Origin: CAZVCJ01 sp964625745
Lineage (GTDB): Bacteria > Chloroflexota > Anaerolineae > VGOG01
Assembly: GCA_964625745.1 (NCBI GenBank)
Contig: CAZVCJ010000117.1
Span: forward strand, 1 to 12,587
Direction of reading: 5' to 3'
Length of the DNA stretch: 12,587 bases
This document shows, one piece after another, positions 7,436 through 12,587 of the stretch. The notes beneath the pieces are model-generated. The model made no database searches, was not told where the DNA came from, and was given only the letters and a program-made list of their open reading frames with translations. The translations under genes were made by a program, and so were the position numbers. Numbering within the stretch: position 1 is the first letter of the stretch; every line of letters begins with the position of its first letter.

Positions 7436-7489
7436 AATCGGTTTGGCATCGCTCACCGCTCCGATTCACGCAATCGGAGCGGTTTTTTT
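7436..7489 (+). terminator. Leader terminator/attenuator before the DEAD-box helicase gene
   Basis: A perfect 12 bp stem (ACCGCTCCGATT at 7455-7466 with AATCGGAGCGGT at 7472-7483) has a five-base loop and is followed by six further T (7484-7489). It is a textbook intrinsic terminator about 30 bases after the predicted start of a consensus promoter and 72 bases before the helicase ATG. The upstream AATCGG at 7436-7441 can pair with CCGATT at 7461-7466 and would disrupt the terminator, so a switch between two structures is possible. Without anti-termination the transcript would be about 65 nt, so a small RNA is the alternative reading. Confidence 0.75.
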
Positions 7490-7514
7490 GTGACAACCCA
7501 AACCAACACAAACC

Positions 7515-7533
7515 CGCAGGTCAAACACCTGCG
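7515..7533 (+). promoter_or_regulatory. Leader hairpin before the helicase ribosome site
   Basis: CGCAGGT (7515-7521) pairs perfectly with ACCTGCG (7527-7533) across a five-base loop. It lies 16 bases before AAAGGAG (7550-7556). It may affect mRNA stability or translation. Confidence 0.4.
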
Positions 7534-7560
7534 TGAATCAAGTAGTAACAAAGGAGTTTC

Positions 7561-8784
7561 ATGCGTTTTACAGAGTTAGATTTCAGCAAACCTTTACCAG
7601 AGACAATCAGCGCCCTGGGATATGAGGAACTGACCCCTATCCAGATCCGGGCCATTCCACCTGGATTGCGGAAACGCGATATTGTCGGTTGCGCCCAGAC
7701 AGGCACCGGTAAGACGTTGGCCTTTCTTCTGCCAGCGTTGGACCACTTGCTACGGGATCAAGTCGAGACCAGGAACCCCCGCGTCGTGGCCCTGGAGCCG
7801 ACCCGTGAGTTGGCCATCCAGGTCGCCGGGGAAACCCAGAAACTGGCCGCTCGCACCTCACTACGCAGCGTTTCCGTATATGGCGGGGCCGGCATGAAAA
7901 AGCAAACCGACAAACTACGCCGGGGCGTTGACATAGTTGTCGCCACCCCAGGCCGCCTGATGGATCACATGCGCCGCAAGAACGTGAACTTCAGCGACTT
8001 GCAGATTCTGGTGTTAGACGAGGCCGACCGGATGCTGGATATGGGCTTTCTGCCCGACATCAAACAGATCATCAGCCGCATGCCCCGTCAGCGCCAAACC
8101 ATGCTCTTCTCGGCCACGATACCTCCGACGATTTCGGCTCTCGCTCGTCAGTTTCTGCGCGACCCGGTGAGTATCGAGATAGATCTGGCCCGTCCTCCCG
8201 AGGCGATCCAACAGGCTCTCTACCCGGTACCCAAACACCTCAAGATTCAACTTCTCGTGACTATGCTTGAGAAGATGGAAATCAGCAGCCTGCTGGTCTT
8301 CACCAGGACCAAGCAACAAGCCGACATTGTAACCCGGCAACTGCGCGAGGCCAGGATCGCTACAGCTTGCATTCACGGGGATTTCGAGCAGCGGGATCGG
8401 ATATCTGCGCTGGAAGGGTTCCGGTCGGGCAAGCACCGGGTGCTGGTCGCCACCAACATCGCCGCGCGAGGATTGGACGTAGAGGGGATCTCACACGTGA
8501 TCAACTACGATGTGCCGGAACACCCCGAGGATTACGTGCACCGTATCGGACGCACTGCCCGATACGATGCTGATGGCGTCGCCATCACCCTCGTCACCCC
8601 TGACGACGAGGCGCTGGTTTATCGGATCGAGTACCTGCTGGGCTGCAAGATCGAGCGCAAGACCTTGCTGGGGTTCGATTACGACGTGCCAACACCCTCG
8701 TGGGCCAAACCCTCAGCCAGGGCGCTGCTGCAGCGGGCCTCTCAATCGCAAAGCCTGGCCGACCGCTGGCGCTCCATGTGTTAG
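7561..8784 (+). CDS. DEAD-box ATP-dependent RNA helicase (RhlE-like)
   Basis: This is a 407-residue helicase with every core motif. They are the Q motif around FSKPLPE and TPIQ (8-28), Walker A AQTGTGKT (45-52), PTRELA (80-85), TPGR (129-132), DEAD (153-156), SAT (184-186), LVFTRTK (245-251), ARGLD (302-306) and HRIGRTAR (327-334). It unwinds short RNA duplexes using ATP and commonly serves in cold adaptation, ribosome assembly or mRNA decay. The C-terminal extension after the second RecA domain is short (about 70 residues) and lacks the long basic or RGG tails of some relatives, so an RhlE-type assignment is preferred over DeaD. The start is fixed by AAAGGAG at 7550-7556. The gene stands alone on the plus strand with its own consensus promoter and an apparent attenuator, which suggests regulation by transcript elongation. 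Confidence 0.95.
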   Translation: MRFTELDFSKPLPETISALGYEELTPIQIRAIPPGLRKRDIVGCAQTGTGKTLAFLLPALDHLLRDQVETRNPRVVALEPTRELAIQVAGETQKLAARTSLRSVSVYGGAGMKKQTDKLRRGVDIVVATPGRLMDHMRRKNVNFSDLQILVLDEADRMLDMGFLPDIKQIISRMPRQRQTMLFSATIPPTISALARQFLRDPVSIEIDLARPPEAIQQALYPVPKHLKIQLLVTMLEKMEISSLLVFTRTKQQADIVTRQLREARIATACIHGDFEQRDRISALEGFRSGKHRVLVATNIAARGLDVEGISHVINYDVPEHPEDYVHRIGRTARYDADGVAITLVTPDDEALVYRIEYLLGCKIERKTLLGFDYDVPTPSWAKPSARALLQRASQSQSLADRWRSMC

Positions 8785-8806
8785 AGGCGTCGAGAGCCCC
8801 CTTTGC

Positions 8807-8832
8807 AGCGGACAGTCGCCAGGCTGTCCGCT
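8807..8832. terminator. Hairpin between convergent genes
   Basis: A nine-base-pair stem (AGCGGACAG at 8807-8815 with CTGTCCGCT at 8824-8832) has an eight-base loop, 22 bp after the helicase stop and touching the stop of the minus-strand small membrane pseudogene. No T tract follows on either strand, so it may be a weak or factor-assisted bidirectional terminator. Confidence 0.45.
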
Positions 8833-9062
8833 CAGTTCACCTTCTCCACGGTGAGAAGAAAGTTCACGTAGGTGGCAGGAAAGACAGATCTCAGGTAGTC
8901 AACGATATACCCTCTGAAGCCCATATCGCGCGCTCAACTTGCAGATCCAGCAAACAGACCAAGGAAAGCCACGCCCAAGAAAACCAGTTTGAGTGCTGTG
9001 GGCTTTAGAAAGCTACCCCGCTCGCGTTCTCGTCTCCCGGCGTGCCCGTTCGACCTTTTCAT
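8832..9062 (-). pseudogene. Small membrane protein gene interrupted by an in-frame TGA
   Basis: From an ATG at 9062 the minus frame gives a basic N-terminus, then a membrane segment (LKLVFLGVAFLGLFAG) before a TGA at 8936-8934. The same frame then continues for 33 codons of protein-like sequence (ARDMGFRGYIVDYLRS and onward, ending VEKVN) to a TGA at 8834-8832. The whole would be about 75 residues, in the style of small hydrophobic proteins that begin with a membrane helix after a FLKPT-like motif. The uninterrupted frame on both sides of the stop suggests a nonsense mutation. No good ribosome site precedes 9062, so the start is uncertain. It lies about 70 bp downstream of lspA on the same strand. 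Function is unknown. Confidence 0.4.
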
Positions 9063-9129
9063 TGTTGCACTCAATGCCACTTGCCTGTGGGAGTGCGTAA
9101 TACTCCTAGGCGGTCGGCTACAATGAGTT

Positions 9130-9633
9130 TCAGACCGCGCTCGTTGTCCCTCTCCTCCCTTTTGCACTCCCCAGCAACAACAGGATGACGCCAATCACAA
9201 TGGCAACATCTGCCAGATTAAACACTCCTGTCTGGAAAGGACCAACCCCAAGCCTTACAAAATCTATTACTGCTCCGTCGTTGAACATGCGGTCAATCAA
9301 ATTTCCCACACCTCCGCCTGCCAAAAGAGACAGTCCAATCCATTGTCCCACGTTTAGGCTGCGAGTACTGACTGCGAGTGCAAGAGCAAGCAGCAAGCTC
9401 GCGCTTGTCAAAATGATCAACAGTAGAAAGCGACCCTCACGCGGCCAACTCGATCCTAAACTCAGGAATGCTCCTGAATTCTCGGTATACTCAAATCGAA
9501 CGGAATCATTCAGCAAGGAGACAGGAGAAGAGGAGGCCAATGACTGCCTTGCAATGTTCTTCGTCGCTTGATCACAGCCCGCACAGGAAATAAGCACCGA
9601 AACAACCAGACCGAGTCTCCAGATCCTTCTCAT
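9130..9633 (-). CDS. lspA: Lipoprotein signal peptidase (signal peptidase II)
   Basis: This is a 167-residue inner-membrane aspartyl protease that removes signal peptides from diacylglyceryl-modified prolipoproteins. Four hydrophobic segments are visible (about 5-19, 69-88, 97-112 and 136-155). The family motifs are present: DQATK (21-25), ENSGAF (51-56), GGVGNLIDR (107-115, catalytic D114) and FNLADVAI (138-145, catalytic D142). Length is normal for the family. The gene starts nine bases after the stop of a lipoprotein gene and is therefore co-transcribed with it from the promoter near 10401-10429. Its ribosome site is weak, which fits coupling to the upstream gene. Such direct pairing of the peptidase with one probable substrate is noteworthy. 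Confidence 0.93.
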   Translation of the reverse strand: MRRIWRLGLVVSVLISCAGCDQATKNIARQSLASSSPVSLLNDSVRFEYTENSGAFLSLGSSWPREGRFLLLIILTSASLLLALALAVSTRSLNVGQWIGLSLLAGGGVGNLIDRMFNDGAVIDFVRLGVGPFQTGVFNLADVAIVIGVILLLLGSAKGRRGTTSAV

Positions 9634-9642
9634 AATTACACA

Positions 9643-10221
9643 TCAAGAATCGTCGCCGGGGCTGATCTCATACCAGATGTTCGACTGAAAGCCTTGCGCG
9701 TCCGGCTCGACCAGTTGTTTGACGATCTCAGGTGCGCCGGCCGTGCAGCGCCATTCGTAGACCGTCGCGCGGCCCGTGACGTAGGCTGGAATAAAATCGG
9801 AGGTTGGATTCGCCGCGCAGAAATCCGCCATGTCGGGTGTGGGGGTGCGGCTGGTGTCTGCCTTCTCTGTGCAGGGCAAATTGGCGCCAACGAAGCAAGC
9901 CCAGACCTTGCCGTCCATGCAGCGCCAGAAGGTCCCTGCAACGAACGGTTCCATGGGGACGTCATCGGGTGTTTCCAACACCTTCCTCAAACCGTTGACG
10001 ACCGCCTCGGGCGTCTCGGCGCCGGTATATCGCGCGTCTGGTGCATCCATAGTGCCCACTGCGGCGCAATAAGCGAAGGGATCCGTGAACTGGCCTTGTT
10101 CCGTTGCCGGGCTCGGACTGGCAATGGGAACGGCAGTGGCTTGTGGCGCACCGCAGGCTGACAAGAAGAACACGACTGACGTAAAACCGCTCATCCATTT
10201 TAGCAACTTTTGATCGTTCAT
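9643..10221 (-). CDS. Six-cysteine lipoprotein of unknown function, paired with lspA
   Basis: This is a 192-residue protein with a short basic N-terminus, a hydrophobic segment and the lipobox LSAC, placing the lipidated cysteine at residue 23. A P/A/S/T-rich linker follows (to about residue 40), as in many surface lipoproteins. The mature part has six cysteines (52, 101, 109, 117, 135, 159), which could form three disulfides outside the membrane. It contains a degenerate internal duplication: YCAAVGTMDAPDARYTG (51-67) resembles FCAANPTSDFIPAYVTG (134-150) with 8 of 17 identical, and each half also has a WRC (99-101, 157-159). I do not recognise the family. The start is supported by AAGGAG eight bases upstream. 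The leader is long (about 170 nt from the predicted transcription start). Its direct neighbour lspA would process it. Confidence 0.85.
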   Translation of the reverse strand: MNDQKLLKWMSGFTSVVFFLSACGAPQATAVPIASPSPATEQGQFTDPFAYCAAVGTMDAPDARYTGAETPEAVVNGLRKVLETPDDVPMEPFVAGTFWRCMDGKVWACFVGANLPCTEKADTSRTPTPDMADFCAANPTSDFIPAYVTGRATVYEWRCTAGAPEIVKQLVEPDAQGFQSNIWYEISPGDDS

Positions 10222-10400
10222 TGTCTTTACTCCTTGGTGTGATTAAGGTCATGGCGCCCAACGAGGCTTTCGACGGAGAGGGCAGGCCGCGAATCTCATT
10301 GGTCGTCCCATTAGCTGACTGTTGCATTTTACCCTCTGTCAATCTTTGCCTGATGTTTGAACGAGCGTATCTGGGTGGTCCGAGGCAACCCCGCCCATCT
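10222..10400 (-). promoter_or_regulatory. Long 5' leader of the lipoprotein-lspA transcript
   Basis: About 170 nt lie between the predicted transcription start (near 10394) and the lipoprotein ATG. A reading frame beginning at MQQSANG overlaps the lipoprotein start out of frame and does not look like a real protein. No known riboswitch fold was recognised. The ribosome site AAGGAG lies just before the ATG at 10221. Confidence 0.4.
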
Positions 10401-10429
10401 ATTGTACCCAACTCATGAGTCAGTGTCAA
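10401..10429 (-). promoter_or_regulatory. Sigma-70-type promoter of the lipoprotein-lspA operon with a palindrome in the spacer
   Basis: On the minus strand, TTGACA (10429-10424), 17 bases, TACAAT (10406-10401). The spacer contains the perfect 10 bp palindrome ACTCATGAGT (10411-10420), a possible operator. It lies 12 bp beyond the aminopeptidase stop. Confidence 0.75.
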
Positions 10430-10440
10430 ATCAGGATCGT

Positions 10441-11550
10441 TCAGAACTCGACCACAAACTCCCCGTCCTTGTACAACAGCTCGTCGTCTACCCAGATCTC
10501 ACCCCCGGCGCGCATGTCGCAAATCATGTCCCAGTGGATGGTTGATACGTTCTTTCCACCAGTTTCGGGATAGCTTCGGCCCAGCGCCATGTGGAAGCTG
10601 CCGTTGATCTTCTCGTCGAATAGGATCTGCCGCGTGAAACGGGTGATGCCTTTGTTGGTGCCGATGGCGAACTCTCCCACGTACCGCGAGCCCTCGTCGG
10701 TGTCGAGCATCTGGAGCAGGAAGTCCTCGTTCTTCTCCGCGCTGGCCTTCACCACCTTGCCGCCCTCGAACCACAGCCGGATGCCGGCCACCTCTCGCCC
10801 CCCGTAGATCGCTGGATACGAGAAGTAGACGCGCCCCTCGACGCTGTCCTCCACCGGCCCGGTGAAGACCTCGCCACTGGGCATGTTGTGCTTGCCGTCG
10901 CTGTTGATGAACGTGCGCCCGGCGATACTCAGGCGCAATTCTGTCTCCGGGCCGACGACGCGCACTCGCTCCTTGCCTTCCAGCCAATCCACGATCCTTT
11001 GCTGCCAGGCCGAGAAGCGGCGCCAGTGGCCCACCGGATCATCCACGTCCGGCAGGCAGGCCCCGTAGACGAAGTCCTCGTACTCGCTCAGGCTCATCTC
11101 GGCGTCTTGAGCGTATGCGTTGGTCGGGAACAGCGTGCCGACCCAGCGCAGCTCACCGGCCGCGGCGCGCTGCATGTAGATTTGCATGATCTCTGCTTGC
11201 GACTGGTTTCTCAAGACCATCTTGGCCGGGTCTACGTTGCTCAGGGCCTTGGTGTTCGCCGCACCTCGGATGCCGATGGAGACGTCGTAGGTTTCGATAG
11301 CCAATTTGAGCGGTTCGGGCACGTGCTGTAACTGCTCGTCCGAAGCGTAGCGAAAGAACAGTTCCTCCGTCTCAGGCAGATCAACCACCATCAGCGGATG
11401 CCCTCCCGCCTGTAGCACCTGGGCGTAGACTGCCTGGAGCAAGGGGCTGCCAGGGGTATCCCCTTGCACCAACACCTTGTCACCCGGCTGCACCGCAACC
11501 GAGTAGTTGACCAACACATCGGCCAGTTTGTCAACTCGCGGGTCTGTCAT
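10441..11550 (-). CDS. M29-family metallo-aminopeptidase (AmpS/AmpT-like)
   Basis: This is a 369-residue cytoplasmic aminopeptidase of the thermophilic M29 family, which removes N-terminal residues from peptides using a two-metal site. Candidate metal ligands are in place: E227 in SGEVFTGP, E293 in GEFAIGTN (66 residues later, the spacing I recall for the family), H320 in SFHMALG, H339 and D341 in IHWDM. Y327 in GRSYPET fits the conserved tyrosine. Length is usual for the family. The start at 11550 was chosen over an ATG at 11571 because AAGGAGGAG (11565-11557) lies just before it. The gene follows the PAP2 phosphatase by 49 bp on the same strand and may share its transcript. Base composition is richer in GC than the restriction-modification island. 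It is a housekeeping peptide-turnover enzyme. Confidence 0.92.
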   Translation of the reverse strand: MTDPRVDKLADVLVNYSVAVQPGDKVLVQGDTPGSPLLQAVYAQVLQAGGHPLMVVDLPETEELFFRYASDEQLQHVPEPLKLAIETYDVSIGIRGAANTKALSNVDPAKMVLRNQSQAEIMQIYMQRAAAGELRWVGTLFPTNAYAQDAEMSLSEYEDFVYGACLPDVDDPVGHWRRFSAWQQRIVDWLEGKERVRVVGPETELRLSIAGRTFINSDGKHNMPSGEVFTGPVEDSVEGRVYFSYPAIYGGREVAGIRLWFEGGKVVKASAEKNEDFLLQMLDTDEGSRYVGEFAIGTNKGITRFTRQILFDEKINGSFHMALGRSYPETGGKNVSTIHWDMICDMRAGGEIWVDDELLYKDGEFVVEF

Positions 11551-11556
11551 CGTCTG

Positions 11557-11565
11557 CTCCTCCTT
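11557..11565 (-). promoter_or_regulatory. Ribosome binding site deciding the aminopeptidase start
   Basis: AAGGAGGAG lies six bases before the ATG at 11550. The upstream in-frame ATG at 11571 would place it inside the coding region. Confidence 0.7.
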
Positions 11566-11599
11566 GCACATAATGATAGATTGTGGACGTCTCAGGTAA

Positions 11600-12508
11600 T
11601 TAGTAGTTGTGACTGTTCCCTGCCTGCTGCTGTGTTTCCGCCAGCCGTAGTCTCACGAAGGCCCAGGGTGCGCCCAGCCCGCTCCACAGGCCCACCAGCC
11701 AGTAGCGGACGAAACGGAAGATGAGGGCGGGTTCCGCGCTGGCGAAAGCTATCCGCAGCCCCATCCACAGGCCGAATAGCGTCGCCACCCCCAGCAGGAG
11801 GCGCAGCACCTGCTTCCACCAGACGCCACCGGACTCGAAGCCAATCCAGCGGCGCTCCAGCACGAAGCCGATGCCCATTCCCATCAGCGCTGCCCCTGTG
11901 GTGACGCCGTCTTCGGTGAGGAGAAGTAGCATCAGCAGAAGGGGTACCGCCAGTGCCGCGCCCAGTTGCCCGGCCAGGCTCTTCTTCCTGAACCAGGCCT
12001 CTGTGGCCGGTTCCAGCCAGAGGTAGAGCAGCAGGAGCGCTGCGCCAATGAGATAACCACCCAGCAGATCAGTGGGAAAGTGAACCCCCAGGTAGATCCG
12101 TGAAAGGGGGATGAACACCATGAGCAGCCCGGCGACCACCCACAGCCAGGTGCATTGGAACGCGCTAACCAGGTAGCCCCAGACGACGACAGCGTTTTGG
12201 GTGTGGCCGCTGGGAAGCCCCCCTCCGCTAGCTTCGGCTAATTGCCGCACCCGGACATCGTACGCAAAGGGCCTGGGTTGACCTGCCAGCACCTTTGCCG
12301 CTGAGTTCAGGTAGGCAGAGAGAAGAAACAGGACGGTCAGCCTGGCGCCGGAGCGACGGTCCAGACACCAGTAAACGAGTGGCAGGAGCAGTAAGAAGAA
12401 CTCCTTTTCTCCCATAAAGGTTAAGGCCTTGAACGGCAGGTCTAGCGTGGGGCTGAACTGCTGGAACCAGAGGATGACGTTTATGCCCCAATCCAGGATG
12501 CTTTCCAT
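11600..12508 (-). CDS. PAP2-superfamily membrane phosphatase
   Basis: This is a 302-residue integral membrane protein. The three signature motifs of the PAP2 (type 2 phosphatidic acid phosphatase) superfamily are clear: KVLAGQPRP (72-80), PSGHTQ (99-104, with the catalytic-site histidine H102) and SRIYLGVHFPTD (136-147, with the nucleophilic histidine H143). About six helices surround the core, and three further hydrophobic segments extend the C-terminus, making it longer than a minimal PAP2 enzyme (about 200 residues). It probably hydrolyses a lipid phosphate or pyrophosphate, such as phosphatidate or undecaprenyl pyrophosphate, on the outer face of the membrane; the substrate cannot be read. 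The start is supported by AAGGAG (12525-12520). It precedes the aminopeptidase gene on the same strand, with no obvious functional link. Confidence 0.9.
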   Translation of the reverse strand: MESILDWGINVILWFQQFSPTLDLPFKALTFMGEKEFFLLLLPLVYWCLDRRSGARLTVLFLLSAYLNSAAKVLAGQPRPFAYDVRVRQLAEASGGGLPSGHTQNAVVVWGYLVSAFQCTWLWVVAGLLMVFIPLSRIYLGVHFPTDLLGGYLIGAALLLLYLWLEPATEAWFRKKSLAGQLGAALAVPLLLMLLLLTEDGVTTGAALMGMGIGFVLERRWIGFESGGVWWKQVLRLLLGVATLFGLWMGLRIAFASAEPALIFRFVRYWLVGLWSGLGAPWAFVRLRLAETQQQAGNSHNY

Positions 12509-12559
12509 AAGTTTACTTTCTCCTTAAATACCTTATCCCTACTTTCCGCTAAGTTGGGT

Positions 12560-12587
12560 TTGACAGGTTCATGATTTAACGTATACT
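12560..12587 (+). promoter_or_regulatory. Promoter pointing out of the window
   Basis: TTGACA (12560-12565), 16 bases, TATACT (12582-12587) on the plus strand, divergent from the PAP2 gene. The target gene lies outside the window. Confidence 0.5.

Noticed and set aside
7259..7456. Minus-strand frame of 65 codons across the intergenic region
   Set aside because: It overlaps the inverted-repeat arms and the consensus promoter, lacks a ribosome site, and its protein sequence follows the repeat rather than any family.
9090..9106. GGAGT/ACTCC stem downstream of lspA
   Set aside because: A five-base-pair stem with a seven-base loop and no T tract is likely chance.
9962..10429. Minus-strand frame overlapping the lipoprotein gene
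   Set aside because: It runs out of frame through the lipoprotein signal peptide and covers its promoter. Its residue content is unprotein-like.
1..12587. CRISPR arrays, tRNA or rRNA genes, integron attC sites, transposase genes
   Set aside because: I looked for regularly spaced repeats, tRNA-like cloverleaf segments, GTTRRRY-type core sites and transposase motifs, and saw none.

Overview
The window reads as a stretch of bacterial chromosome with mixed base composition and mostly minus-strand genes. Consensus-like sigma-70 promoters, AGGAG-type ribosome sites, a proline/threonine-rich lipoprotein and an M29 aminopeptidase suggest an uncultured Chloroflexota (Anaerolineae-like) organism. This placement is an inference from style and gene content, since no marker gene is present.

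Layout. At 1-53 there may be the start of a minus-strand gene that leaves the window. At 197-2635 lies a membrane-anchored WD40 double-propeller protein. From 7118 down to 2756 (minus) runs a restriction-modification island. It comprises a small Cys/His protein, a large Zn-ribbon N6/N4 DNA methyltransferase, a NotI-family restriction endonuclease, a D12-class adenine methyltransferase whose 3' end is frameshifted, and a 41-codon remnant of a second copy of the endonuclease 3' end. The genes are tightly coupled (a 54 bp gap, a stop abutting a start, then a 14 bp overlap), and a TTGCCT-17-TATACT promoter lies in front.

The divergent intergenic region 7119-7560 carries the island promoter, a roughly 98 bp inverted-repeat element, and a perfect TTGACA-17-TATAAT promoter on the plus strand. 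That promoter is followed by a 12 bp-stem intrinsic terminator that sits in front of a DEAD-box RNA helicase gene (7561-8784), which looks like an attenuated leader.

From 12508 down to 8832 (minus) are a PAP2-family membrane phosphatase, an M29 aminopeptidase, a six-cysteine lipoprotein directly followed by lspA (the peptidase that matures lipoproteins), and a small membrane protein interrupted by an in-frame TGA. The lipoprotein-lspA pair has its own strong promoter (TTGACA-17-TACAAT) with a 10 bp palindrome in the spacer. At the right edge a plus-strand promoter points out of the window.

The most interesting part is the restriction-modification island. It has a NotI-type iron-cysteine endonuclease with two different amino-methyltransferases, an uncharacterised small Cys protein as first gene, and scars of duplication and decay around the second methyltransferase.
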